A stretch of DNA of 64,000 nucleotides. Source: an uncultured Roseburia sp. (lineage in GTDB: Bacteria > Bacillota > Clostridia > Lachnospirales > Lachnospiraceae). Below, in pieces: positions 24,939 to 33,618 of the stretch. A model generated the notes under the pieces. That model searched no databases. It was not told the DNA's origin and worked only from the letters and a program-made list of their open reading frames with translations. The stretch is from the NCBI GenBank assembly GCA_947174805.1, contig CAMWKH010000009.1:25628-89627 (forward strand), written 5' to 3'. Position numbers and translations under genes: made by a program. Position 1 is the first letter of the stretch. Each line of letters opens with the position of its first letter.

Positions 24939-25592
24939 GTGAAGATAGGTATTATCCAAGCAAGTTCCCAGAAAAGCAAAAACAGGATTTTAGATAGATG
25001 CGTGAGAGATGCGGCGGGAGCGGAACATGAAGTTATTAATTTTGGCATATATGAGGATGATAAGAGGGAGTTCTCCTATATACAGGCGGCGGTTTGCGTT
25101 GGCCTGCTGTTGGAGAGCAAATCGGTGGATTTTGTAGTGACAGGCTGTTCCTCCGGTCAGGGTATGATGCTGGCATGTAATACATTGCCGGGAGTTCTCT
25201 GCGGGTATGTGGCGAATGTCTCAGACGCTTATCTTTTCGGCAGGATAAACAATGGGAATGCCGTTTCCTATCCTTTGGGCTTAAACTGGGGCTGGGGTGC
25301 GGAAATTAATCTCACGGAGACATTAAGGGCATTGTTTTCTACCCCCATGGGTATGGGATATCCAAAAGAGGAGGCCTGGCGGAAAATAAGGGACGCCGGA
25401 TTATTAAAGGAGATGAACCGATTCGGAAAAGTGGATTTTGGGGACTTTGTGAGAAATTTAAGGGAACGGGAGGAAAAGCTGTCAAGGGATGCAATTTGGT
25501 ATCCTCCTGTGTTTGAGTATGTGATGGAGCATGGGGTGGACAGGATAAAAGAAGTGATCATTTGTGAGGGACAAAAAAATGAATTTACTTGA
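24939..25592 (+). CDS. RpiB/LacA/LacB family sugar-phosphate isomerase-like protein
   Basis: 217 aa from a GTG with GGAGAGG nine bases upstream. The start KIGIIQASSQKSKNRIL and the core TGCSSGQGMMLACN (in place of the classical CGTGIGMSIAAN) show the RpiB/LacAB fold, as does GVLCGYVANVSDAYLF. It is longer than RpiB (about 150 aa), with an extra C-terminal helical part (about 150-217). Members of this long type are annotated as isomerases of unknown specificity. It begins 33 bp after the nucleotidyltransferase gene and overlaps the Nudix gene. Confidence 0.8.
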   Translation: MKIGIIQASSQKSKNRILDRCVRDAAGAEHEVINFGIYEDDKREFSYIQAAVCVGLLLESKSVDFVVTGCSSGQGMMLACNTLPGVLCGYVANVSDAYLFGRINNGNAVSYPLGLNWGWGAEINLTETLRALFSTPMGMGYPKEEAWRKIRDAGLLKEMNRFGKVDFGDFVRNLREREEKLSRDAIWYPPVFEYVMEHGVDRIKEVIICEGQKNEFT

Positions 25593-26136
25593 AAACATAA
25601 AAAGATTTAAACCCCTAAATGAACAGGAGGCCTTTGATAAAGAACGGATGATTGCGTATATGGCCAAAAACCCAAATTATCTGAGCAGGAAGGACGATAC
25701 AGCACATTTTACAGCTTCCATGTGGACGGTAAACAGGGAACGCACGAAAACGCTGATGGTATATCATAATATCTACAACTCATGGTCGTGGATTGGCGGC
25801 CATGCGGACGGAGAGGAAGATTTGTGTTCTGTTGCAATGCGTGAGCTGGAGGAGGAAACCGGGATTAGAAACGCTGTGCTGCTGAGCCCGGAAATATTCA
25901 GCCTGGAAATTTTAACAGTGGATGGGCATGTAAGGAAAGGGACTTATGTGCCCAGCCATTTGCATATGAATGTCACATATTTTGCCCAGGCGGATGAAGA
26001 CCAGGAACTAATTGTGAATGATGCAGAAAATCAGGGGGTGAAGTGGCAGCCTTTGGAGGATGCCCTGAAAGTGTCAACGGAACCCTGGATGGTGGAGTGG
26101 GTATATAAAAAGCTGGTGGAGCGGAGTAGATTGTAA
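25579..26136 (+). CDS. Nudix hydrolase
   Basis: 185 aa from the ATG at 25579, inside the end of the previous gene (14-base overlap); an upstream GTG would add five residues. The Nudix box is perfect: GHADGEEDLCSVAMRELEEETGI, given here in two parts as GHADGEEDLCSVAM and RELEEETGI. It hydrolyses a nucleoside diphosphate-linked substrate in the cytoplasm. The N-terminal 50 residues (FKPLNEQEAFDKERMIAYM) are typical of a Clostridial subgroup. Specificity unknown. Confidence 0.9.
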   Translation: MNLLENIKRFKPLNEQEAFDKERMIAYMAKNPNYLSRKDDTAHFTASMWTVNRERTKTLMVYHNIYNSWSWIGGHADGEEDLCSVAMRELEEETGIRNAVLLSPEIFSLEILTVDGHVRKGTYVPSHLHMNVTYFAQADEDQELIVNDAENQGVKWQPLEDALKVSTEPWMVEWVYKKLVERSRL

Positions 26137-26151
26137 CAGTAAGAGATTTTT

Positions 26152-26271
26152 ATGCGCAGTGAGGAAGAAATGTATCGTCTGCTTTTGGAGACTGCCAAGG
26201 CAGACGACAGGGTTTTGGCGGAAATCCAGGATGCAGGGGAAATAAGGAGGAAAAACTATGTTTTGGGATAA
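26152..26271 (+). pseudogene. N-terminal fragment of an aminoglycoside 6-adenylyltransferase (ANT(6) type)
   Basis: A 39-codon frame, beginning MRSEEEMYRLLLETAKADDR and ending at a TAA, matches the start of AadE/AadK-type 6-adenylyltransferases (MRSE.EM..LIL..AK.D.R). It ends before the GSR nucleotide-binding motif that should follow. The last bases overlap the next gene's start. A truncated gene. Confidence 0.7.
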
Positions 26272-26857
26272 AATATCCGGTTTATATGATTTTTTTGAAA
26301 CAATATATAACGGCAGAGTTTACCGGGGACTTGGGGAGAGGGTGGCACAAGAAATCGGTCAGGATGATACCGTATTAGAATGTGCCTGCGGAACAGGTGC
26401 CATCAGCAGATATATTGCACCCAGGTGCAGACAGTTGATTGCAACGGATTTTTCAAAAGGAATGTTAAAACAGACTTGGAAAAAATGCAGAAAGTACAAG
26501 AATATAAAGATTAGACGTGCAGATATGACACACTTAAACTGCCGTGACAACAGATTTGACAAAGTAGTTGCAGGAAATGTCCTCCATTTGCTGGAAGAAC
26601 CCTATGGGGCAGTAAAAGAATTGGAGCGGGTGTGCAGACCTGGGGGTAAAATCATTATTCCCACCTATATTAATGCCTCCAAGGGAGTGAACAAAAAAAC
26701 TGTGGGCCTTTTGGAACTTGCAGGGGCAAATTTTAAGCGGCAGTTTGATATGGATTCCTACCGAAAATTTTTTGAGGATGCAGGGTATGAAAATGTGGAG
26801 TATTACATTGTTGACGGAAGGATGCCCTGTGCCTTGGCAGTGATTACAAAGCAATAA
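26258..26857 (+). CDS. class I SAM-dependent methyltransferase
   Basis: 199 aa, with AAGGAGG placed seven bases before the ATG. Motif I is VLECACGTGAISRYI. The acidic end of strand 2 is ATDFSKGML. The post-I segment is ADMTHLNCRDNRFDKVV, and then LERVCRPGGKIIIPTYI. It resembles UbiE/YcgJ-type small-molecule methyltransferases. Target unknown. The ribosome site lies within the truncated 6-adenylyltransferase frame. Confidence 0.88.
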   Translation: MFWDKISGLYDFFETIYNGRVYRGLGERVAQEIGQDDTVLECACGTGAISRYIAPRCRQLIATDFSKGMLKQTWKKCRKYKNIKIRRADMTHLNCRDNRFDKVVAGNVLHLLEEPYGAVKELERVCRPGGKIIIPTYINASKGVNKKTVGLLELAGANFKRQFDMDSYRKFFEDAGYENVEYYIVDGRMPCALAVITKQ

Positions 26858-26867
26858 GGAGGAGACA

Positions 26868-27113
26868 GATTTTATCCGCCAGTGGTGGGAGAGCAATGAT
26901 GATGTGACATTGATTACCCGTCCCAGACGCTTTGGGAAACCCTTAAGGCAGCGCTTTTTCAGTATAGAAGAAAAATGCTATGGGGTTTCCCTTATAGCGG
27001 AGGGAATAGAGCCGGATAGAATAAGAAAATACAGCTTTGCCCTTGAGGGGAAAACAGTTTTGATTGGGGATTCCTCTCTATTGACTAATTCCCTCCCAAC
27101 TGCTAAAATTTGA
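26868..27113 (+). pseudogene. internally deleted AAA-ATPase-like / PD-(D/E)XK protein remnant
   Basis: The frame begins DFIRQWWESNDDVTLITRPR and runs to RRFGKPL, the start of the AAA-ATPase_like family; its Walker lysine loop GKT is changed to GKP. It then jumps to YGVSLIAEGIEPDRIRKYSF and ALEGKTVLIG, the C-terminal end of the same proteins. Several hundred residues between the two are missing. Such genes are abundant and mobile-like in gut anaerobes. This copy is dead. Confidence 0.7.
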
Positions 27114-27187
27114 TTCGACAAATATATTATCAGAAAATACCTACAAGGTAATAAAATACAGAGAAATAAAGTAAGAGAGGAGAGCTT

Positions 27188-28411
27188 ATGAAAAAGATAA
27201 ACGGGGGCATTACCGCTCCAAAAGGTTTTTTGGCAGCAGATACTGCGGCGGAAATCAAATATAAAGAACGCCGTGACATGGCCATGATTTTCAGCGAACA
27301 GCCCTGCCGGGCTGCAGGGACTTTTACTAAAAATGTAGTAAAGGCAGCGCCGGTAAAATGGGACAGGGAAATCGTGGAGAGCAGCCCTTTTGCCCAGGCT
27401 GTTGTGGTGAATGCGGGAATTGCCAATGCATGTACCGGGGAGGAGGGCATGTCCTACTGCAGGGAGACGGCCAAAAAAGCGGGAGAATTATTAAATATTC
27501 CGGAGGATTCCGTTCTGGTGGCATCCACCGGAGTAATTGGAATGCAGCTTCCCATAGATAAAATCTGCAAGGGCATAGAGGATATGGTTCCCAAACTTTC
27601 CGGAACAAGAGAAGCCGCCCACACGGCAAGTCTTGCCATTATGACAACTGACACCCACGAGAAAGAAGTGGCTGTGGAGTTTGAGGTGGAAGGAGTGAAA
27701 TGTACCATAGGAGGCATGTGCAAGGGTTCCGGCATGATTCACCCGGATATGTGTACCATGTTAAGCTTTGTCACCACGGATGCGGCTATCTCTAAAGAGC
27801 TGCTTACAGAGGCGTTAAAGGAAGATATTGTGGACACTTACAATATGATTTCCGTGGACGGGGATACCTCCACCAATGACACTGTGCTTCTCTTGGCAAA
27901 CGGCATGGCGGGAAACCGGGAGATAAGGACGAGAGACGAGAGTTATACAGCATTTAAAGAGGCATTAAATTATATCAACACCACCCTGGCAAAAGAGATG
28001 GCAGGGGACGGGGAAGGGGCCACGGCACTTTTTGAGGTAAAAGTGGTGGGGGCAGAGAGCAAAGAGCAGGCCAGGGTTTTAAGCCGTTCCGCTGTCTCCT
28101 CCAACCTGGTAAAATCGGCTGTCTACGGACACGATGCCAACTGCGGCAGGATTCTCTGTGCCTTTGGATACTCCGGGGCGGAATTTGACCCGGAAAAAAT
28201 TGATTTATTTTATGAGAGCGCAGCGGGAAAAATCCAGGTGGTAAAAGACGGGGCCGCTTTAAAATTTGATGAGGAACTGGCCGCAAGGATTTTATCAGAG
28301 CCGGTGGTCAGCGCCATTGCAGATTTTAAATCCGGGGAATCCACCGCCACAGCATGGGGATGTGATTTAACTTATGACTATATAAAGATAAATGCAGACT
28401 ACCGTTCCTGA
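27188..28411 (+). CDS. argJ: bifunctional ornithine acetyltransferase / N-acetylglutamate synthase
   Basis: 407 aa. The self-cleavage region is KGSGMIHPDMCTMLSF: the nucleophile Thr is kept and the preceding residue is Cys rather than the more usual Ala. Other conserved parts are VVNAGIANACTG, STGVIG and DGDTSTNDT. ArgJ recycles the acetyl group from N-acetylornithine to glutamate, giving the cyclic pathway. It is preceded by AGAGAGGAGAG. The arg genes argJ, argB, argD follow with 30 bp or less between them. argC lies 6.8 kb upstream. Confidence 0.97.
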   Translation: MKKINGGITAPKGFLAADTAAEIKYKERRDMAMIFSEQPCRAAGTFTKNVVKAAPVKWDREIVESSPFAQAVVVNAGIANACTGEEGMSYCRETAKKAGELLNIPEDSVLVASTGVIGMQLPIDKICKGIEDMVPKLSGTREAAHTASLAIMTTDTHEKEVAVEFEVEGVKCTIGGMCKGSGMIHPDMCTMLSFVTTDAAISKELLTEALKEDIVDTYNMISVDGDTSTNDTVLLLANGMAGNREIRTRDESYTAFKEALNYINTTLAKEMAGDGEGATALFEVKVVGAESKEQARVLSRSAVSSNLVKSAVYGHDANCGRILCAFGYSGAEFDPEKIDLFYESAAGKIQVVKDGAALKFDEELAARILSEPVVSAIADFKSGESTATAWGCDLTYDYIKINADYRS

Positions 28412-28441
28412 CATTAGAAAATCAGAAAGAAGGATACAAAA

Positions 28442-29344
28442 ATGGAAGAAGATACAATGAAACATATACTGGAAAAAGCGGAGGTGCTCATAGAGGCGCT
28501 GCCTTATATCCAGCGGTTTAACAGAAAAATAATCGTGGTAAAATACGGGGGAAGCGCTATGCTTGACGAAAATTTAAAACGTCAGGTCATAGAGGATGTG
28601 ACCCTTTTAAAGCTGGTAGGTTTTAAGCCTATTATTGTCCACGGCGGGGGAAAAGACATCAGCAAGTGGGTGGAGAAATCCGGGATGGAGCCGGAATTTA
28701 TTAACGGCCTTAGGAAAACAGACGCCGCCACCATGGAGATTGCGGAGATGGTGTTGAACAGAGTGAATAAGTCCCTGGTGCAGAAAGTCCAGGTTTTAGG
28801 CGTAAACGCCGTGGGTATCAGCGGGAAAGACGGCGGGCTTTTAAAGGTGGAGAAAAAATATTCTGACGGAAAAGATATTGGGTTTGTGGGGGAAATCAAA
28901 GAGGTGAATCCCAAGGTTTTATATGATTTGCTGGAAAAAGATTTCCTTCCCATTGTCTGCCCCATTGGAATGGACGACAAATTTGACACCTACAACATCA
29001 ATGCGGACGATGCGGCCTGTGCCATTGCAAGGGCCATGAAAGCGGAAAAGCTGGCGTTTTTAACAGATATTGAAGGGGTGTACAAAGACCCTTCCGACAA
29101 GGCTTCCCTGATTTCCGAACTGCCCATCGCAGAGGCCAAGGAGCTGATTGCAGGGGGATATATCGGCGGGGGTATGCTGCCCAAACTAAATAATTGTATC
29201 GATGCCATGGAACACGGTGTTTCCAGAGTACATATTTTAGACGGGAGAATTCCCCATTGTCTGCTGCTTGAAATCTTTACCAATAAGGGTATCGGAACTG
29301 CTATTTTAGGGGAGAAAGAGGAGAGGTATTATCATGAATCGTGA
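28442..29344 (+). CDS. argB: acetylglutamate kinase
   Basis: 300 aa. The amino-acid kinase motifs are VVKYGGSAM (Lys for phosphate binding), VHGGGKDIS and [11 protein letters not shown]. Start at 28442 with AGAAGGA upstream; an alternative ATG lies five codons in. It phosphorylates N-acetylglutamate and is typically feedback-inhibited by arginine in cyclic pathways. The gene overlaps argD by 11 bases. Confidence 0.96.
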   Translation: MEEDTMKHILEKAEVLIEALPYIQRFNRKIIVVKYGGSAMLDENLKRQVIEDVTLLKLVGFKPIIVHGGGKDISKWVEKSGMEPEFINGLRKTDAATMEIAEMVLNRVNKSLVQKVQVLGVNAVGISGKDGGLLKVEKKYSDGKDIGFVGEIKEVNPKVLYDLLEKDFLPIVCPIGMDDKFDTYNINADDAACAIARAMKAEKLAFLTDIEGVYKDPSDKASLISELPIAEAKELIAGGYIGGGMLPKLNNCIDAMEHGVSRVHILDGRIPHCLLLEIFTNKGIGTAILGEKEERYYHES

Positions 29345-30530
29345 CGGGTACATACAGGAAGCGGAGAAAGACCTGCTTCACACTTACAACCGGTATGGGG
29401 TTGTATTAGAAAAGGGAAAGGATGTATATCTCTTTGACACTGAGGGGAAAAAGTATCTGGATTTTGCTGCGGGCATCGCCGTCTGTGCATTGGGATATGA
29501 CAATGAAGAGTACAGCGAGGCATTAAAAAGGCAGGTGGATGATTTAATCCACACCTCCAATCTCTACTATAATGTTCCAACGATAAGGGCTGCGGAGAGA
29601 ATAAAAAAGGCCAGCGGCATGGACCGGGTATTTTTTACCAACAGCGGAACAGAGGCCATAGAGGGGGCCATAAAAGCGGCAAAAAAATATGCCTATACAA
29701 GAGACGGCCATGCAGGCCATGAAATTATTGCTATGAACCACTCTTTTCACGGAAGGAGCCTGGGGGCGTTGTCTGTCACAGGAAACAGGCATTACCAGGA
29801 GCCCTTTGAACCATTGCTTCCAGGGGTTTGTTTTGCGGATTTCAACGACCTTAGCAGCGTAAAGACCTTGGTGACAGACAGGACCTGCGCCATTATTTTA
29901 GAGACTGTCCAAGGGGAAGGGGGAATTTATCCCGCATCCAAAGAATTTTTGGAAGGGGTGGCAAAACTCTGCAGGGAAAAGGATATTCTTTTGATTTTAG
30001 ATGAAATCCAGTGTGGTATGGGCAGAACCGGAAAAATGTTTGCCTGGCAGCACTATGACGTAAAGCCGGATATTATGACAGCGGCAAAGGCGTTAGGCTG
30101 CGGCGTTCCCGTAGGGGCTTTCCTTATGACAGAGCGGGTGGCGGAAAAATCTCTGTGTCCGGGAGACCATGGCACAACCTACGGCGGCAATCCTTTGGTG
30201 GGGGCTGCAGTGGATAAGGTGCTTGAGATTATGGAGCGCGACAAACTGGCCGACCATGCAAAAGTTATGGGGGAATATCTGTGGAAATCCCTGGAGGGCT
30301 TGAAAGATAAATATGATTTTGTCATTGCCCACCGGGGAATAGGCCTGATGCAGGGGCTTAAGACAACCCTTCCTGTGGGAGAGGTTTCAAAGAAGGCTTT
30401 ATCCAAAGGCCTTGTTTTAATCACGGCAGGCCAAGATGTGCTGCGCTTTGTACCTCCCCTTGTGATAGAAAAGAAAGACGTGGACGAGATGATAGAGATA
30501 TTAACGGAAGTGTTTGAGGAAATGAAATAA
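29334..30530 (+). CDS. argD: acetylornithine aminotransferase
   Basis: 398 aa. Class III aminotransferase with [43 protein letters not shown] and the PLP lysine in TAAKALGCG. It converts N-acetylglutamate semialdehyde to N-acetylornithine. Its start lies inside argB (GAGAGG site), and its stop overlaps the next start (TAATG), so translation is coupled on both sides. Confidence 0.96.
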   Translation: MNRDGYIQEAEKDLLHTYNRYGVVLEKGKDVYLFDTEGKKYLDFAAGIAVCALGYDNEEYSEALKRQVDDLIHTSNLYYNVPTIRAAERIKKASGMDRVFFTNSGTEAIEGAIKAAKKYAYTRDGHAGHEIIAMNHSFHGRSLGALSVTGNRHYQEPFEPLLPGVCFADFNDLSSVKTLVTDRTCAIILETVQGEGGIYPASKEFLEGVAKLCREKDILLILDEIQCGMGRTGKMFAWQHYDVKPDIMTAAKALGCGVPVGAFLMTERVAEKSLCPGDHGTTYGGNPLVGAAVDKVLEIMERDKLADHAKVMGEYLWKSLEGLKDKYDFVIAHRGIGLMQGLKTTLPVGEVSKKALSKGLVLITAGQDVLRFVPPLVIEKKDVDEMIEILTEVFEEMK

Positions 30531-31750
30531 TGGATTCATCAAGAAAGAAAAAAGAGTTTTCTGTCTATCTTCTGCTTTTGTTTGGAACCGTTTTAATGAT
30601 TAAGTCCCGCTATGGACAGTCAGAGAGTTTTGTGATTGAAAAACAGGAAGAATTGGGGACGCAGGAGACGGAAAGTCAGCCGGAGGATAAGGTGCAGAGG
30701 ACTTATGAGCCGGGAGAAGAAATTACTTTATGGTTTTACGGGCCGGAGAACAAAGAATTTTTTGAAAACTGTGCAGACTCCTTCCAGGAGGAGACAGGGG
30801 TTTTGGTGAAGGTAAAAGAGCAGCAGTCCTTCAACTATTTTTCCGGGGTTTACGAAGCCTCTAAATCCGGGGAACTTACGCCGGATGTATACCTTTTGCC
30901 GGGAGAGCAGTTAGAGCAGGCGTATTACACCCAGATATTGGCGGAAAATCAGGTTAGCTTTCCGGAAGATTGTGCCGAAATGGCGGCTAATACATGCAGT
31001 TTTTTAGATGACGGAAAATATTACGGCTATCCCCTTTATTTTAACACCAGCGTGTTCGCTTACCGCAAAGACTATTTTGAGACGGCGCCGGCCTCCATTC
31101 AGGAGATTATAGACTATTCCCTGGAGCATGAGCCTGGGGAAGGGGTGGAGAAGCTTTTGGAGTGGGACCTGTCTGACCCCCGGTGCAACTACGCCTTTTT
31201 GGGCAGCGGCATTACTTTTTCCAAAGAGGAGGGGTGTGTGTACCCCGCATATGAGGAGGAGGTATATGAAAACTGCAAAACTTTTTTCGGTAACCTTACC
31301 GCAGTGATTGCCCTGGATGAGGAGGAACCTGGCAGCAGGAAAGTGGCGGAGGATTTTGCCGGGGGCAGGACGGTGGCAGCTCTGCTCTCCCCAGAGGAGT
31401 TAGGAGAGCTGGAAGAAAACTGGGGGGTGGAGAAGCTTCCAAAATTAAACGATGAACTTTCCATGTGCCCGGTATCGGAGACAACGGTGCTCTGCGTTAA
31501 CGGCGTGACGGAACATGCCGGTGCGGCACAGGATTTTGCCGCTTACGCATCCTCACTTTCCTGGGAAGAAAAGCTTTCGGATATGACAGGACATTTCCCG
31601 GTGATAAAAACCGCCTTAAAAGGAGGGCTTCAGGAGACTGCCTTTTTGCAGTATGAGGAGGGCAGAAAAAAGCCTCAGGGATTAAATGTCACAGATTTCT
31701 GGGTAAAATTCCAGAGTCAGGCCCTTAAGGTGTGGCATGACTCTGAGTAA
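30530..31750 (+). CDS. membrane-anchored extracellular solute-binding-like protein, coupled to argD
   Basis: 406 aa. A short basic start and one hydrophobic segment (about residues 11-26, VYLLLLFGTVLMI) without a lipobox cysteine suggest an uncleaved anchor. After an acidic linker, the sequence follows the bacterial solute-binding fold type 1: ITLWFYGPENKEFFENCADS, FQEETGVLVKV, PDVYLLPGEQLEQA, DDGKYYGYPLYFNTSVFAYR. It starts on the argD stop codon and has no permease beside it. It is not similar in detail to the maltodextrin-binding protein that follows. It could be a sensor or an orphan binding protein. Substrate unknown. Confidence 0.75.
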   Translation: MDSSRKKKEFSVYLLLLFGTVLMIKSRYGQSESFVIEKQEELGTQETESQPEDKVQRTYEPGEEITLWFYGPENKEFFENCADSFQEETGVLVKVKEQQSFNYFSGVYEASKSGELTPDVYLLPGEQLEQAYYTQILAENQVSFPEDCAEMAANTCSFLDDGKYYGYPLYFNTSVFAYRKDYFETAPASIQEIIDYSLEHEPGEGVEKLLEWDLSDPRCNYAFLGSGITFSKEEGCVYPAYEEEVYENCKTFFGNLTAVIALDEEEPGSRKVAEDFAGGRTVAALLSPEELGELEENWGVEKLPKLNDELSMCPVSETTVLCVNGVTEHAGAAQDFAAYASSLSWEEKLSDMTGHFPVIKTALKGGLQETAFLQYEEGRKKPQGLNVTDFWVKFQSQALKVWHDSE

Positions 31751-31814
31751 ACAGAGATATAAAATGAATATATATATTAAAGATCGGCAATCATATAATA
31801 AAGAGTGAAAATCC

Positions 31815-31846
31815 ATACCCTGCAATTTTGCAGGGTATTTTGTTTG
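31815..31846 (+). terminator. terminator of the arg operon
   Basis: ATACCCTGCA pairs with TGCAGGGTAT across a four-base loop and is followed by TTTGTTT. It closes the argJBD-binding protein transcript. Confidence 0.85.
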
Positions 31847-31958
31847 AACAGACAGTCACATATTTTCAGGTGCAGGGATACAATGGTGATATTAACCAAA
31901 AATCAGTTGGTAAAATTATGAAAAACCACAAAATATCCAATGAAAGATGAAAAAGGTA

Positions 31959-31986
31959 TTGCTTTTTTTGAAAAACATGTTATAGT
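31959..31986 (+). promoter_or_regulatory. maltodextrin operon promoter
   Basis: TTGCTT, 16-bp spacer, TATAGT, with TG one base before the -10. It lies 94 bp before the binding-protein gene and just upstream of the AACGTT operator array. The remainder of the 329-bp gap (31751-32079) holds only the preceding terminator and AT-rich sequence. Confidence 0.6.
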
Positions 31987-31997
31987 AAATATATCAA

Positions 31998-32037
31998 CTG
32001 AAAACGTTACCGGAAACGTTACAGGAAACGTTTTCAG
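31998..32037 (+). promoter_or_regulatory. triple LacI-type operator
   Basis: Three AACGTT palindromes at exact 12-bp spacing (AACGTTACCGGA, AACGTTACAGGA, AACGTTTTC) lie within an outer inverted repeat CTGAAAACGTT/AACGTTTTCAG. The centre CG flanked by AAAC/GTTT is typical of LacI/MalR sites. Placed just after the -10, it would act as a roadblock or initiation block. The LacI gene at 35409 is the obvious ligand. Confidence 0.7.
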
Positions 32038-32079
32038 AAATAAAAATATTTGATTCACTATTAAGTAGGAGGATGAAAA

Positions 32080-33519
32080 ATGAAGAAAAAGAGCGTAGCA
32101 ACATTATTATTACTTTCCATGGCAGCAAGCTTATTTGCAGGATGTGGAAACGGAGGAAATGATTCCGCAGCAGATGCAAATAAAACAGACAGTGCAAGCA
32201 ATGCGGCACCTTCAACTGAGGCGGCAGATACAGGAGACGACGCAGCAGCTCCTGCAGCAAGCGGAGACGGAGCAGTTTACTATCTTAACTTTAAACCGGA
32301 GCAGGATCAGCAGTGGCAGGATCTTGCAAAAGCTTACACAGACGAGACAGGCGTTCCTGTAACAGTTGTAACAGCAGCTTCCGGAACATATGAGTCTACA
32401 TTAAAGTCTGAAATGGCTAAGACAGAAGCTCCTACCTTATTCCAGGTGAACGGACCGGTGGGACTGGCATCTTGGAAAGATTACTGCTTAGATTTAAAAG
32501 ACACAGACCTTTACTCTCATGTAAAGAGCGATGACTTCGTATTAAAAGACGGAGATGCCGTACAGGGTATCGCTTATGTTATTGAGACATACGGCCTTAT
32601 CTACAACAAGACAGTACTTGATGCATACTGCAAGATGGACGGCGCAAAAGTAGATTCCATCGACAAAATCAACAACTTTGCAACATTAAAAGAAGTGGCA
32701 GACGACATTCAGTCACGTCTTGCAGAGGTAAGCGAGGCAGCAGGCCCTGATTACAATCTGGCTGGTGCATTCTCCTCCGCAGGAATGGATTCCTCTTCTG
32801 ACTGGAGATTTAAAACTCACCTTGCAAACCTTCCAATCTACTATGAGTACAAAGATAAAGGAATCGGTGAGACAGATGCCATCGAAGGAACATATCTTGA
32901 CCAGTACAAACAAATTTTTGACTTATACATCAACGATGCAACCTGCGAGCCTGCTATGATTGCAACAAAGACAGGGGATGACTCCACTGCTGAATTTGCT
33001 TTAGGCGAGGCAGTATTCTACCAGAACGGTACATGGGCTTACCAGAACATCATCGACGCTGGATTACTTACAGATGATGACCTTGGCATGATGCCAATCT
33101 ACATCGGCGCTCCCGGCGAGGAGAACCAGGGACTTTGTACAGGATCTGAGAACTACTGGTGTATCAACAAGAACGCTTCCGAAGCAGACATCAAGGCGAC
33201 AGAAGATTTCTTAAACTGGGTTGTTACAAGCGACACAGGCCGGGACAGCATTGCAAACCAGATGGGATTCGTAACACCATTTGATACTTTTGACGATGGA
33301 TATACACCTGCAAACGTATTGGTAGACGCTTCTAATGCATCTATTGATGCAGGCCAGACTCAAGTATCCTGGAACTTCTCTACCATTCCTTCTGAGGGAT
33401 GGAAAGACGGTGTGGGCGCAGCTTTAACAGAGTACGCACAGGGCACCGGCGAATGGGATGCTGTTAAGACCGCATTTATTGACGGATGGAAAACAGAGTA
33501 CGAAGCTACTCATAATTAA
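32080..33519 (+). CDS. maltose/maltodextrin ABC transporter substrate-binding lipoprotein
   Basis: 479 aa. Lipoprotein signal with the lipobox LFAGC (C21), then a Ser/Ala/Thr-rich linker to about residue 65. The solute-binding domain follows (WQDLAKAYTDETGVPVTVV, APTLFQVNGPVGLASW, YVIETYGLIYNKTVLD, GEAVFYQNGTWAY). It is the first gene of a locus with two MalFG-type permeases, a LacI regulator and malQ, so maltodextrin is the most likely ligand. Codon choice looks strongly biased, as expected of a highly expressed protein. Anchored outside the membrane. Confidence 0.9.
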   Translation: MKKKSVATLLLLSMAASLFAGCGNGGNDSAADANKTDSASNAAPSTEAADTGDDAAAPAASGDGAVYYLNFKPEQDQQWQDLAKAYTDETGVPVTVVTAASGTYESTLKSEMAKTEAPTLFQVNGPVGLASWKDYCLDLKDTDLYSHVKSDDFVLKDGDAVQGIAYVIETYGLIYNKTVLDAYCKMDGAKVDSIDKINNFATLKEVADDIQSRLAEVSEAAGPDYNLAGAFSSAGMDSSSDWRFKTHLANLPIYYEYKDKGIGETDAIEGTYLDQYKQIFDLYINDATCEPAMIATKTGDDSTAEFALGEAVFYQNGTWAYQNIIDAGLLTDDDLGMMPIYIGAPGEENQGLCTGSENYWCINKNASEADIKATEDFLNWVVTSDTGRDSIANQMGFVTPFDTFDDGYTPANVLVDASNASIDAGQTQVSWNFSTIPSEGWKDGVGAALTEYAQGTGEWDAVKTAFIDGWKTEYEATHN

Positions 33520-33571
33520 GAATTAACCTGAAGGTGGTTTTACTTTAGAAACGTATTGTCAGGGATTTTGC

Positions 33572-33593
33572 GGAGGCGGGAATACCCGCCTCC
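33572..33593 (+). other. intercistronic hairpin between binding protein and permease
   Basis: GGAGGCGGG pairs perfectly with CCCGCCTCC across a four-base loop with no T-tract. Such hairpins protect the upstream binding-protein mRNA and lower permease expression. Confidence 0.65.
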
Positions 33594-33618
33594 TATATAG
33601 AAAGAAAGGAAAATAATT

